Assembly (NCBI RefSeq): GCF_007829815.1
Contig: NZ_VIWT01000002.1
Location: forward strand, 62,001 to 126,000
Direction: 5' to 3'
DNA length: 64,000 nucleotides
From: Kitasatospora viridis
GTDB taxonomy: Bacteria > Actinomycetota > Actinomycetes > Streptomycetales > Streptomycetaceae
The notes beneath the pieces were generated by a model. The model searched no databases. It worked only from the letters and a program-made list of their open reading frames with translations, and had not been told where the DNA came from. Each line of letters begins with the position of its first letter. Position 1 is the stretch's first letter. Positions 43,646 to 53,200 of this stretch are shown piece by piece. The position numbers and the translations under genes were made by a program.

Positions 43646-44184
43646 TGCGCCGCGCGGTGGCGGACCTGGACACGCCCTACCCGATCGGCGGCCTGCTGCC
43701 GGCGGTCTTCCAGGAGGACCGGCTGGCGATGCGGTGGACCGCCGCCCTCGACGAGGTGCTGGCCCCCGTCATCTCCACCCTGGACTGCCTGGACGCCTAC
43801 ACCGACCCGCTGCTGGCACCCGCCGACTTCGTGCGCTGGCTGGCCGGTTGGCTCGGAACCGTGCTCGACGAGAACTGGCCGCTGGAGCGACAACGGGCCG
43901 CCGTCGCGCACTCGGTGCGGCTGTACCGGGGTCGCGGCACCGTCGAGGGCCTGCGGGCCCTGATCGAGCTGGTCACCGAGGGCCGGGTGGAGCTCGCCGA
44001 GAGCGGCGGGATCCGCTGGTCCGCCGCGCCGAACACCCCGCTGCCGGGCGAGGACCGGGCCTGGTTCTCCGTCAAGGTCGCGGTCCCGGACCCCTCGGCC
44101 GTCGACGTTGCGGCCCTGGAGGAGCTGATCAGCGCGGAGAAGCCCGCGCACGTCCCGCACCGGTTGGAGGTCGTGAAACAGTGA
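43645..44184 (+). CDS. Tail protein I / baseplate protein (Afp12-like)
   Basis: 179 residues. The I-family pattern YPIGGLLPAVFQEDRLAMRW, PLLAPADFVRWLAGWLGTVLDENW, ERQRAAVAHSVRLYRGRGTVEGL is typical and the C-terminus ends AHVPHRLEVV. J and I proteins build the wedge together. Its stop overlaps the GTG of the zinc-ribbon gene by four bases. Confidence 0.9.
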   Translation: MRRAVADLDTPYPIGGLLPAVFQEDRLAMRWTAALDEVLAPVISTLDCLDAYTDPLLAPADFVRWLAGWLGTVLDENWPLERQRAAVAHSVRLYRGRGTVEGLRALIELVTEGRVELAESGGIRWSAAPNTPLPGEDRAWFSVKVAVPDPSAVDVAALEELISAEKPAHVPHRLEVVKQ

Positions 44185-45755
44185 TCGTGTGTCGCAAGTG
44201 CGGGTTCCGGAACCTGGAGGACGACGCGTTCTGCGGCTCCTGCGGGAGCTTCCTCGAATGGACCGGGGAGAAGCAGCCCGCGAAGGTCGCCCGGAAGGTC
44301 GTCGAGCAGGTCGAGGAGGAGCGGCGGGCGGCGGCCGCCGCGCCGCGGGCCGGCCTGGTCCAGCGGGCGATCCAGGCGGCGAACCACCTGATCGCCGGGC
44401 CGCAGCCGGAGGCGGAAGCTGACGGTGAGTCAGCTGATGCCGAGCCGGCTGAGGAGGAGGTGGAGACGGAGGCGGAGCAGGAGGAGGACGAGCCGGGGGA
44501 GCCGTTGGAGGACTTCTTCGCGGCGGCGCCCGAGCCTTCGCCGCCGGCGTTCGAGCTGGACTACTTCGGGTCCGACGACGCCGAGCCGGCCGACGTCACC
44601 CGGGAGGAAGGTCAAGCCGACGACAGCGAAGCGGAGTTGGCGAAGCTCTTCGCCGAACTGACGCAGCCGGCCGAGCCCGTCGACACCGCCGGGTTCGCGG
44701 AGGATCCGCCGCCGCCCCGGCTGAGCGACGCCGCGGCGCTGGTCGCGCCGGTCGAGGAGTTTGGCGAACCGGAGCCGTCGGAGCCGCCAGAACAGCCGCT
44801 GGACGAACCCGCCGAGCTCCGCGCCCCCGTGGAGATCCAGGAGCAGGCGCCGCGCGCCGCCCGGGCCCGGGCCGTCCCGGTGACCAGGACCGCGCCGAGC
44901 CGCCGGCTGCTGCCGGGCGACCTGGTGTGCGACGCGTGCGGGGAGGGCAACCCGGGCGCCCGCAAGTTCTGCAGCCGCTGCGGCACCTCGCTGGTGCGGG
45001 CCGCGGTGGTCAGGGAGCGGTGGTGGCGCCGGCTGCTGCGCCGGCTCGTGCCCAGGCGCGGCCCGAAGGTGGTCCGCCTCGACCAGGCCGCGCCGGGCGC
45101 CGGCAAGGGCGGTGGGAAGGACGGCGCGAAGGGTGCCCGGCTCGGGCGGTCCCGCCTCGATCTGAGGTTCAGGCTCCGGCAGTTCTACCGCAAGGCCCGC
45201 GTCGTGGTCGGGGTCCTGGTCCTCGCCAGCGGCGCGCTCTACGGCGTCTACCCGGCCTTCCGCACCAGTGTCGACCACCGTGAGCGCGCTCTGCAGACCC
45301 GGGTCACCGAGTGGCTGGTCAAGCCGGGCCAGTTCTACGCCGCCACCACGACCGCCAACTCCTCGCTCCCCGCCGGGCCCGCGGCCAACGCCACGGACGG
45401 GATCAGCACCACCTGCTGGCTGGCCCCGGTGCCCGCCGCGCCGGACGCGCCGAAGCCGACGCTCACGTTCACCTTCTCGTCCCGGATGGTGGTGAAGGAC
45501 CTGATCCTGACGCTGCGCACGGACGGCGCCTGCCAGCCGGGCGCGCGGCCGAGCGTGCTGAAGCTGAGGTACTCGGACGGCAACTCCCGGGTCATCACGC
45601 CGCAGAACACGGGCGAGGCGCAGACCATCCACATCGATCACCTCACCCCGGTGAGCAGCCTGACCCTGGAAGTCGACGGCCTCTACCCGGACACCGTCGG
45701 CGCCGACCCCACGGCGGCCGTCGCCGAGGTCGAGTTCTTCGGCCTGAAGATCTGA
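44181..45755 (+). CDS. Double zinc-ribbon membrane protein, CisA-like
   Basis: 524 residues. Zinc ribbons at each end of the cytoplasmic part: C4, C7, C18, C21 (CRKCGF...CGSC) and C250, C253, C264, C267 (CDACGEGN...CSRCG). Between them is a long acidic Glu/Pro-rich disordered stretch. An Arg/Lys-rich stretch precedes one membrane span at about 340-358 (VVVGVLVLASGALYGVY), and the extracytoplasmic C-terminus (385-524) is a beta-rich discoidin-like module ending VEFFGLKI. The arrangement recalls CisA, the reported membrane attachment factor of Streptomyces CIS; I recall that report but could not compare sequences. It is the last of the core genes. Confidence 0.78.
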   Translation: MIVCRKCGFRNLEDDAFCGSCGSFLEWTGEKQPAKVARKVVEQVEEERRAAAAAPRAGLVQRAIQAANHLIAGPQPEAEADGESADAEPAEEEVETEAEQEEDEPGEPLEDFFAAAPEPSPPAFELDYFGSDDAEPADVTREEGQADDSEAELAKLFAELTQPAEPVDTAGFAEDPPPPRLSDAAALVAPVEEFGEPEPSEPPEQPLDEPAELRAPVEIQEQAPRAARARAVPVTRTAPSRRLLPGDLVCDACGEGNPGARKFCSRCGTSLVRAAVVRERWWRRLLRRLVPRRGPKVVRLDQAAPGAGKGGGKDGAKGARLGRSRLDLRFRLRQFYRKARVVVGVLVLASGALYGVYPAFRTSVDHRERALQTRVTEWLVKPGQFYAATTTANSSLPAGPAANATDGISTTCWLAPVPAAPDAPKPTLTFTFSSRMVVKDLILTLRTDGACQPGARPSVLKLRYSDGNSRVITPQNTGEAQTIHIDHLTPVSSLTLEVDGLYPDTVGADPTAAVAEVEFFGLKI

Positions 45756-45788
45756 CGATCGGAACAGCTAGGAGAGGGGTCCCGCCGC

Positions 45789-46220
45789 GTGCCCGACTAC
45801 CTGATCCGGACCGGTGACCTGCTGGAGGTCATCGTTCCCGAGCCGATCGTCCCGCTGCTCGAAGCGCCGGTCCCGCTGACGGGGTCGAGCACCGACGTGA
45901 CCGTCGCCGGCCTGCCGGCCTGCCTCGCGGGCGACGAGCTGCCGCCGGAACTGCGCGAGCCGATGCCGTACACCGCACCGCCGTTCACGATCCCCGGCAC
46001 GGGCACGCTGACCGTCACCGTGCTCCCCGACAACCTCACCGTGCAGACCCGCAACGGGGGCAAGCCGCTGCTGGTCCGGGGTGGCAGCTTTCCCGCGCTG
46101 TTCACCGTGGAGACGCCGGCCACCCAGCCGACCCCGGCCGGCCCGGTGCCGGATCCGGTGCTGGAGAAGCCGGGCACCGCGCGGTTCATCACCACGAACA
46201 CGGTGGTGACGGCGGGCTGA
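45789..46220 (+). CDS. Probable spike-tip protein (PAAR-like position)
   Basis: 143 residues. Beta-rich, with conserved Gly/Pro spacing, GDLLEVIVPEPIVPLLEAPVP at the start and KPLLVRGGSFPALFTVETPA near the end. In Afp/PVC the tip protein after the spike is of this size, and the gene closes the plus operon, so the role as spike tip is an inference from position and fold. It has no HxH motif typical of PAAR zinc sites. GTG start with GGAGAGGGG upstream. Confidence 0.65.
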   Translation: MPDYLIRTGDLLEVIVPEPIVPLLEAPVPLTGSSTDVTVAGLPACLAGDELPPELREPMPYTAPPFTIPGTGTLTVTVLPDNLTVQTRNGGKPLLVRGGSFPALFTVETPATQPTPAGPVPDPVLEKPGTARFITTNTVVTAG

Positions 46221-46266
46221 CGTGCCGACAGGAGGCGCCCCGGTTGGGGTGCCTCCTGTCGGCACG
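46221..46266. terminator. Bidirectional terminator of the two eCIS operons
   Basis: CGTGCCGACAGGAGGCGCCC plus one C pairs with the downstream arm over 21 positions with one wobble, around a GGTT loop. It starts at the base after the spike-tip stop codon and separates the two convergent operons. Confidence 0.88.
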
Positions 46267-46283
46267 TCAGGCTGTTCGACTGC

Positions 46284-46916
46284 TCAGTGCTCGGTGACCG
46301 TTCCCCGTGGCCCTGCGCCGCCCGGCAGCAGGTGCCCGCCCAGCACGATCTCGCGCACGGGCGCGGCGAGGTCGGTGACCAGTGGCGGCACCACGGGGAC
46401 CGCGAGCTCCAGCAGCAGGACGGCGCGCGGGGCGATCCCGAACCCGGCCCACAGGCTCTGCGCCGTCGGCCCGCCCGGCTCGTCCCCCGCGCAGCGCACC
46501 TGGACCGGGAGCCCGGCCGCGGCCAGGGCTCCCGTCAGCTGCTCGTCGCCGAGCGTGTCGGCGGCGGCGCAGGCGTCGATCAGCAGGCCCAGCAGGCCGT
46601 GCTCGGCGAGCGCCCGCTGTGACGGATCGTCAGCGGCGCCCGCCCAGGCGGTGACCGCGTACCGGAGCCGGTAGTGCCGGGTCGGCAGCTGACGGCCCAC
46701 CAGCCGTCCCGCCCCGTCCCGCACCTGTGACCACCCGGCCGGGGCCGCGTCCCGCCCGTCCCGGCGCACCTCGCAGAGGAACGCGCTGATGCACGGGCCG
46801 TCGGCCGGCCCCGTGGAATCCCAGGCGGCACCCGGCGCGTCGAACCTGACCCCCGTCCCGGCCGGCAGCACACCGGCGAGCCAGGCGGCCAGCGAGAGGT
46901 CCGCGTCGCGCAGCAC
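46284..46916 (-). CDS. DUF4255 tube-terminator/cap protein (Afp16-like)
   Basis: 210 residues. The N-terminal part (LSLAAWLAGVLPAGTGVRFDAP, then SAFLCEVRRDGRD) and the central HYRLRYAVTAWAG match the DUF4255 family, which caps the tube/sheath in eCIS (Afp16/Pvc16). GTG start behind AGGAGGAG. It is the last gene of the minus-strand operon, convergent with the plus operon. Confidence 0.88.
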   Translation of the reverse strand: MLRDADLSLAAWLAGVLPAGTGVRFDAPGAAWDSTGPADGPCISAFLCEVRRDGRDAAPAGWSQVRDGAGRLVGRQLPTRHYRLRYAVTAWAGAADDPSQRALAEHGLLGLLIDACAAADTLGDEQLTGALAAAGLPVQVRCAGDEPGGPTAQSLWAGFGIAPRAVLLLELAVPVVPPLVTDLAAPVREIVLGGHLLPGGAGPRGTVTEH

Positions 46917-46949
46917 AGGCTGCTCCTCCTTCCCTGCCGTTCTCGCCCG

Positions 46950-49016
46950 TCAGATCCGGAACAGGTTCCTGATGTCCTTGGGCTGTCCCCAGAACTTCTC
47001 GGTCTGGGCGCCGAGCAGGTAGTTCGCGCCGCTGGGACCACCCTGCACCTTGTCGCCGCGGTGGCCCATCAGCCACCGCCCGCCCGCGGTCTTGAAGCCG
47101 ACCGAGACGACGCCGTCCTGGCCCAGCACGCCGTGCCAGGAGCCGGTCAGCTTGGTGGCGCCGAGGCTGATCTGGGTCTTGCCGTCCAGCGAGATCCGGC
47201 TCCAGTCGGCGAACTCGTACGGGCTGACGGCCTCCCAGGTGTCGGTGTGCGGCGCCCAGTCCCCCCATATCTTGTCCCCGCTCTTCAACTGCAGCGCGAC
47301 GCGGACGACATGGGTCCGCGGATCGCCGTCGACCCGGCTGCGGTTGCGGTCGGTGGCGATGACCGGGCAGTCCTTGACGGTCTTCGGCATCCCGCCCTCG
47401 CGCCGCACGGGGACGGGCGGCGCGACCTTGTTCGCGCCCGGGGCCGCCACGGTGATGTTCGGGGGCAGGATGGCGAGGTTGATGTCCGAGATCTTCTTGG
47501 CGAGTTGCTCGCCGGTGAAGAACTCCGCCGGTTTGATCTGGATGAAGCGCAGCACGAACTTGGTGACCGGTGGCACGGCCCACTGCTGGAGCAGGCCGGC
47601 GATCTCCAGGTGGTCCGGGGCCTCCTGCTGGACGAGCTTGTCGATGCCGTCGACCAGGTTCGCCTTCACGACGTCGCCGGCCGACTGGAGGCCGGCGTCC
47701 CACAGGGCGCCGGCGTCAGCCCAGAAGCCCTCGTTCCCGGCCTTCTCCTGGTCCTTGTACTTGGAGTCGCCCAGCTTCTTGATCGCTTCCATGGCGAGGT
47801 CCGCCCGCTTGGCCAGGTAGCCGTCGACGGCCGCCGTGACCAGGCCGGACAGCCCGTCGAACACCGCCATGCCGATCTCGCCCGCCCCGGGGACGACGGA
47901 CAGCGCACCGGAGAGCGTGGTTCCCAGGGCGGAGACGAACAGTTCGAGCGCCACCCGCTGGTTGGCCTGCATCCGCTTGTAGAGCAGCTCCGGCTTCGCG
48001 TCGAAGGCCTGGAAGAGCGCGACGGTCGGCTTCTCCCGGTCGAACGCGTTCTCGGCCTTGCGGACGGCGAGTTCGGTGTCGACCTTGCCGACGAGGACGC
48101 TCAGGAACTCCCCGAGCCGCACGAAGGTCCCGATGTGCACGCTGGACTTGGCCAGCGTCTCGGTGAGCTGCAGGCCGAAGCCGGCCACCGCCTGGGCCTC
48201 CTTGATGTTCTTCCGGATCTCGTGCACCTCGCCGAAGGCGTGGGCGTCGAGCATCTTGCCGGTGATGGTGGCCGTCATCCGCCCCTGCACGGCGTTGGTC
48301 GCCCTGGCGAGTTCGCCCCGGTCGGCGAGGTACTTCTTGAGGGCGAGCGCGGCCGCCGCCACCGCCTTCTCCAGCCGGGGCTTCCCCGCGGCCGCGGAGT
48401 CCTGGAGCTCCTTGACGGCGGCACCCAGCGCCGCCTCGTGCTGCACCATGGCCTTGCCCAGGTCCTTCAGGGCGCTGCGGTGCAGCAGGAAGCCGAAGTC
48501 CGCGATCCCGACGGTGCTCCGGACGAACTCCAGCTCCTCGTACTTCTTGATGTGGTCGAGCATCTGGACGAGGACCTGTGTGGTGTCCTTGATGGTCTGG
48601 AGGTAGACCTCGGCTATCTCCTTGCGCAGCTGTTCGGCCTGCTTCTGGAGGTCGGCGTCCGTGGCCGCCGTCGGCTTCGCCGTGGCCTTGTCGCCGCCGG
48701 CGGGCTCGGCCCGCGCGCGCCAGTTCTTGGCGAGGCCGGCGAACAACTCGACGAAGCGCGCCTCGCCGGCCGCGCTGCCGTTGGCGCCCAGCAGGAAGGC
48801 GAACGCCTGCACGGCCGCCGTGTTCCCCTTCTCGCCGCGGTCCGCCCAGTCGGAGACGCGCTCGGCGACCCAGTCGTCGGGCCGGGTGGTCCACCCCGTG
48901 TCGCCCCCGAACACCGGACCGGCCAGCTGCTGCTTGAGGCGCAGCGCGTCGGCGGTCGGCTGCTCGGTCATGACCTTCTTGAACGCCCGCATCGCGGGGA
49001 CGAACTCCTGCTTCAT
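46950..49016 (-). CDS. Unknown 688-residue helical protein in the eCIS operon; candidate cargo
   Basis: 688 residues, unusually Lys-rich for this genome. Residues 1-350 are alpha-helical with heptad-like Leu/Ala/Glu stretches (about 120-150, 180-240). A long hydrophobic/Gly segment at 354-400 (LELFVSALGTTLSGALSVV to AVFDGLSGLVTAAVDGYLA) could be pore- or membrane-active. The last 120 residues are beta-like (HVVRVALQLKSGDKIWGDW, ATKLTGSWHGVLGQDGVVSV) and contain several Trp and Gly. I recognise no family. ATG with GGAAGGGA; operon position between the ferritin-like proteins and cap suggests an injected effector, a scaffold or an unusual tape measure. Confidence 0.72.
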   Translation of the reverse strand: MKQEFVPAMRAFKKVMTEQPTADALRLKQQLAGPVFGGDTGWTTRPDDWVAERVSDWADRGEKGNTAAVQAFAFLLGANGSAAGEARFVELFAGLAKNWRARAEPAGGDKATAKPTAATDADLQKQAEQLRKEIAEVYLQTIKDTTQVLVQMLDHIKKYEELEFVRSTVGIADFGFLLHRSALKDLGKAMVQHEAALGAAVKELQDSAAAGKPRLEKAVAAAALALKKYLADRGELARATNAVQGRMTATITGKMLDAHAFGEVHEIRKNIKEAQAVAGFGLQLTETLAKSSVHIGTFVRLGEFLSVLVGKVDTELAVRKAENAFDREKPTVALFQAFDAKPELLYKRMQANQRVALELFVSALGTTLSGALSVVPGAGEIGMAVFDGLSGLVTAAVDGYLAKRADLAMEAIKKLGDSKYKDQEKAGNEGFWADAGALWDAGLQSAGDVVKANLVDGIDKLVQQEAPDHLEIAGLLQQWAVPPVTKFVLRFIQIKPAEFFTGEQLAKKISDINLAILPPNITVAAPGANKVAPPVPVRREGGMPKTVKDCPVIATDRNRSRVDGDPRTHVVRVALQLKSGDKIWGDWAPHTDTWEAVSPYEFADWSRISLDGKTQISLGATKLTGSWHGVLGQDGVVSVGFKTAGGRWLMGHRGDKVQGGPSGANYLLGAQTEKFWGQPKDIRNLFRI

Positions 49017-49051
49017 GGGTTCCCTTCCTGGGCGGAGGTGGTGCTGGGCTG

Positions 49052-49693
49052 TCACACCGTCAGCGCCGTCACCGGCACCGCGTCCTCCGTGGCCAGGAAG
49101 TCGGCCACCGTGGAGCGGCCGCCGAGCAGGCAGGCCAGCGTGGCGGCGTGCATCGCCTCGACCGGGGCGATGGTGGCGGCGGCGGTGAGGGCGGGGGTGC
49201 CGGGAGGCAGGCCGGCGGCGGCGAGGGTGTGGGTCTGCGCGGCCTGGGCCTCGGTGCGTTGCAGGGCGGCGGCGAGCTCGGCGGGGCTCCGGGCCGCCCG
49301 GACCGCGTCCAGCGCCTGCGCGTGGGTGGTGAGCGGGACGGTGGTGACGGGGGGCTCGCCGGCCGCCCGCAGGATCGCGTTCCAGGTCGCCGCGTGCGCC
49401 GTGTGGTGGGCGGTGGCGGCCTGCACGAAGGCGGACAGCGCCGGGGGCAGCGGGCCGAGCCGGCCGGAGTGCAGGGCGGCGCGGGCGGCCTGATGGACGC
49501 TCACCGCCTGGTTCTCCAGGGCGGCGGCGAGGGCGACGGTCCGCAGCTCGCCCGAGTAGCGCTGCGGGGCTCGGGCCGAGCCGCCCGGGCCGGGAGCCCG
49601 GCCGAAGGCGTACAGGCCGAGGCCGGTGCCCGCGATGCCGGTGCCGGCACCGGCCAGGCCCAGCAGCAGCGTGCGCCGGGTGGGCCCGCTCAC
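49052..49693 (-). CDS. Ferritin-like domain protein with Tat-type signal
   Basis: 213 residues. The N-terminus carries a twin-arginine signal (SGPTRRTLLLGLAGAGTGIAG), with a hydrophobic stretch and cleavage or anchoring near residue 30. The rest is helical: LAAALENQAVSVHQAARAAL, AFVQAATAHHTAHAATWNAIL, PVEAMHAATLACLLG, the order seen in ferritin-like (Ferritin_2/DUF4439) four-helix bundles, though the usual Glu/His metal ligands are only partly present. GTG start overlaps the previous stop (GTGA). Paired with a related protein before it. Confidence 0.78.
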   Translation of the reverse strand: MSGPTRRTLLLGLAGAGTGIAGTGLGLYAFGRAPGPGGSARAPQRYSGELRTVALAAALENQAVSVHQAARAALHSGRLGPLPPALSAFVQAATAHHTAHAATWNAILRAAGEPPVTTVPLTTHAQALDAVRAARSPAELAAALQRTEAQAAQTHTLAAAGLPPGTPALTAAATIAPVEAMHAATLACLLGGRSTVADFLATEDAVPVTALTV

Positions 49694-50253
49694 CGCACCG
49701 CCCCCTCGCCGATGGCGGAGGCCTGCGCGGTGGGGTAGGCGGTGTGCGGGATGCCGGCGGTGCCGGTCGACTCCGGGAGGGCGAGCGCGGTGGCGCCATC
49801 GGTCGGCAGCAGCCGGGCGAGCAGCAGTTCCGAGCCGTGCTGCGCCTCGACGGAGGCGACGCTGACGAACAGTGAGCGGACGGCGCCGTCGGCGGCCAGC
49901 GCGGCGTAGCGGGCGCAGCTCTGCCCGAGGATGCCCTCGACCTCGGTGAGCAGGCCGATCAGCGAGACCGGGTCCGGTGTCGCGGCGGCGCGCTGCGGCA
50001 CGGAGCCGTAGCGGGGGTCGACGGCGTGCTGCTGGGCGGCGCCGGCCTTGGCGAGGGCCTGGTTGAAGGCCTGGGCGTGCGCGGCGTGGTGGGCCTGGTT
50101 GCGGTCCGTCAGTTCGCGCAGCCGGCTGCCCGGTGGGGCGAAGGGCAGGCCGGCGGCGGCCCGGTAGACGGCGACGGCGAGGTTCTCCAGGGCGGCGGCG
50201 GTCTGCAGCACCGTCACGTCGAGCGGGAGCGGCGCGGGCGGCGAGCCGGTCAC
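49690..50253 (-). CDS. Ferritin-like domain protein without a signal sequence
   Basis: 187 residues. A four-helix bundle of the Ferritin_2 kind: TVLQTAAALENLAVAVYRAA, NQAHHAAHAQAFNQALAKAG, LLTEVEGILGQSCARYAAL and SVEAQHGSELLLARLL. It is related to the next gene but lacks its Tat signal, so it stays in the cytoplasm. The GTG start overlaps the stop of the Ig-repeat gene (GTGA). In eCIS context its role is not known to me. Confidence 0.78.
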   Translation of the reverse strand: MTGSPPAPLPLDVTVLQTAAALENLAVAVYRAAAGLPFAPPGSRLRELTDRNQAHHAAHAQAFNQALAKAGAAQQHAVDPRYGSVPQRAAATPDPVSLIGLLTEVEGILGQSCARYAALAADGAVRSLFVSVASVEAQHGSELLLARLLPTDGATALALPESTGTAGIPHTAYPTAQASAIGEGAVR

Positions 50254-53200
50254 GGGGTCTCTCCCTGCGTCGGAGCGGCTGTCTGGCTGGGCGCCTGACT
50301 GGGCGTCGGCGTCGGAGTTGCGGCGGGGGCGGTGGTGATGACCAGCGGGTAGGAGAGCGAGATGGTGCTGTGCGGGTCCGCCGGATCGGTCTGCGTCACG
50401 GTCACGGTGACGGGGAACGAGCCGGCGGCCAGGGCCGGCAGGTTCCCGGACAGCACGCCGGTCGCGGGGTCGAGCGTGTCGCCCGGGCCCGGCAGCGTGC
50501 CGGTGACCGTGTAGTGGTAGGAACTCCCGCTCCCGTAGCCGCCGTTCAGGTCGGTCGCGAGAGGGGCGGCGAAGGGTGCGCCGGCCGTCTGGGTGAGCGT
50601 GGTGGGGTGCGTCACTGTCAGGGCCGGCACCGCCAGCGTCAGGGTCACCCCGGCCGTGGCCGTGTTGCCCGCGCTGTCGGTGACCACCACGTTCGCCGGG
50701 TACGCGGCGGACCAGCCGGGGAAGCTCGCCCGGCCGTCGCTGTCGGTGCTGCTGGTGAACGTCCGGCTCGGCGCGGTCCAGGAGAGCAGGCCGGTGCGGC
50801 GGTCGAGCCGCAGCCAGTCGGGGTGCGGGCCGTCGAAGGAGTAGCTGTACGGGCCCACGCCCCCGGCGGGCTGGATCGCGTACCGGGTGCCGTCCGGCTG
50901 GGACGGGGAGCTGGTCCAGGCGTAGGACGGCACGGTCAGCGGGTCGACCACGGTGAGCGGCAGACGGACCGTCAGGGGCGGCACGATCCCGCTGGTGTCG
51001 GTCAGCGTCAGCTGGAGGTCGAGCGTCCCGGGGCCGGTGCCCGGCACGCCCGGGCTGGACAGCAGGCCGGCGGGCGAGAGGGTCAGGCCGGCCGGCAGTG
51101 AGCCGGGCGCCGCCGACCAGGCGTACTGCCCGTCGCCGCCGCCCGGGGCGGACAGCTGCGCCGAGTACGGCTTCCCAGTGACCACGGGCGGCAGCGGGGA
51201 CTGCTGGGTGAAGGTCAGCGGCGTGCTGACCGGCAGCGCGAGGGTGGCGCTGGTCCGCTGCTGCTGCGGGACGCCGGCGTCGGTGACCGTGCAGGTCAGG
51301 GCGGCCTCGGGAGCGGGCACGCCGGTCGGCGTGCCGGAGATCGTGCCGGTGTCGGCGTCCAGGTGCAGGCCGGGCGGCAACGTGCCCGCGCAGGTCCAGG
51401 AGTACGGGCCGGTCCCGCCGGCCGCCGTGAGCCGCCCCGTGTACGGCACGCCGACCAGCGCGGTGGGCAGCGAGGTCGAGGTGACCCGCAGCGCGGCCGT
51501 CACCGGGACGGTCAGCGTCTCGGTGGCGGTGAGCGGCGGCGCGCCGTCGTCGGTGACCGCCACGCTGACGGCGAAGCTGCCGGTCGCGGTCGGCGTGCCG
51601 ACGATCGAGCTGCCGTCCGGGCCCAGTGTGAGTCCGGGCGGCAGTGAGCCGGTCGGGCGCCACAGGTAGGGGCCGGTGCCGCCGGTCGCGCTCAGTCGGA
51701 TCGGGGTGATGGCCTGTCCGGTCACCGCCGGGAGCACCTCGGAGGCGGTCGGGACCAGGGGCGGCACCACCGTCAGGGTGAGGGTCTGGGTCCGGCTGAA
51801 GTCCGCTGATCCGACGAGGTCGGGGCGCCCGGCGACCGTGGCGGTGACGGTGAAGGTCGAGGAGCCGGCCCCGAGCGGGGTGCCGCTGATCGTCCCGGTG
51901 GCCGGGTCGAGGCGCAGCCCGGCGGGCAGCGTCCCGGGCGGGACGGACCAGTCGTACTGCGCGGTCCCGCCGGTCGCGCTCAGCGTCGTCGAGTAAGCGG
52001 AGCCGAGGACGGCGCCCGGCACGGCCAGGGTGTCGATCTCCACGGGGGCGACGGCGGTGACGGAGAGCGGCACCCGCACGGGCGGCGCGCCGCCGGCCGG
52101 GTCGGTCAGCGTCGCCTGGAAGGCGTAGGTGTGCGGTACGTCGGTCGAGGTGAGGGTGCCGGAGACGGTGCCCCGCACGGGGTCGGTGAGAGCCAGGCCC
52201 GGCGGCAGCGAGCCCGGCGGGACGGTCCAGACGTACTGCCCGCTGCCGCCGTCCGGCCGGGGCAGCCGCGCCGTGTACGGCTCCCCGGGGACGGCCGGCG
52301 GCAGGGCGCCCCAGGAGGGCGCGCTCAGCGCGGTGCTGACGGTCAGTGGGAGGGAGACGTACTGCTGCTGTTGCGGCGCCCCGGTGTCCGTCACGGCGAA
52401 CAGCAGCGGCGCGGCCGCGGGGTCGGTGACGGCGCTCGGGGTGCCGGAGATCGTGCCGGTGTCGGCGTCCAGGTGCAGGCCGGGCGGCAGCGGGCTCGAC
52501 GAGGACCAGGAGTAGGGCCCGCTGCCGCCGGCCGCCGTCAGCCGCCCCGAGTACGGCTCGCCGACCACGGCGGGCGGCAGCGCCGTCGAGGTGGTCCGCA
52601 GCGCGGCCGTCACCGGGATCGTCAGGGTCTCGGTGCTGGTCAGCGGCGGGGCGCTGGTGTCGGTGACCTCCACGGTGACGGCGAAGCTGCCCGTCGTGGT
52701 CGGCGTGCCGACGATCGAGCTGCCGTCCGGACCGAGGCCCAGCCCGGGCGGCAACGGCCCGGTCGGCGTCCACAGGTACGACCCGTCGCCGCCCGTGGCG
52801 GTCAACTGCACCGGGGCGATGGCCTGTCCGGCCACCGCCGGGAGCACGCCCGAGGCGCCGGCGGCCAGCGCGGACTCCACCGGCACGGTGAACGTCCGCT
52901 GCGCGCTCAGGTCCGGCCGGGCGGCGTCGGTGGCGGTGACGGTGAAGGTCGCGGAGCCCTTGCGCAGCGGGGTCCCGCTGATCGTCCCGGACGCCGCGTC
53001 CAGGCTCAGCCCCGCGGGCAGCGTGCCGGGCGGCACGGACCACTGGTACTGCTGGGTGCCGCCCGAGGCGGTCAGGGTCTGGGAGTAGCCGGCGCCGACC
53101 ACGGCGCCCGGAAGCACCGCGGTGCCGATGCCCACCGGCTGGACGCCACCGAGGGTCAGGTGCTGGGCGGCGGACTGCTGCGCGGTGGCGTCGGTGACCT

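Noticed and set aside
30649..46220. The tail-like locus as a prophage
   Set aside because: There are no capsid, terminase, portal, integrase or lysis genes, and the gene set matches an eCIS (LysM hub, VgrG, J, I, DUF4255).
45789..46220. Naming the spike-tip gene as a true PAAR protein
   Set aside because: The expected His-rich PAAR zinc motif is not visible; only the position suits a tip protein, so the call was kept general.
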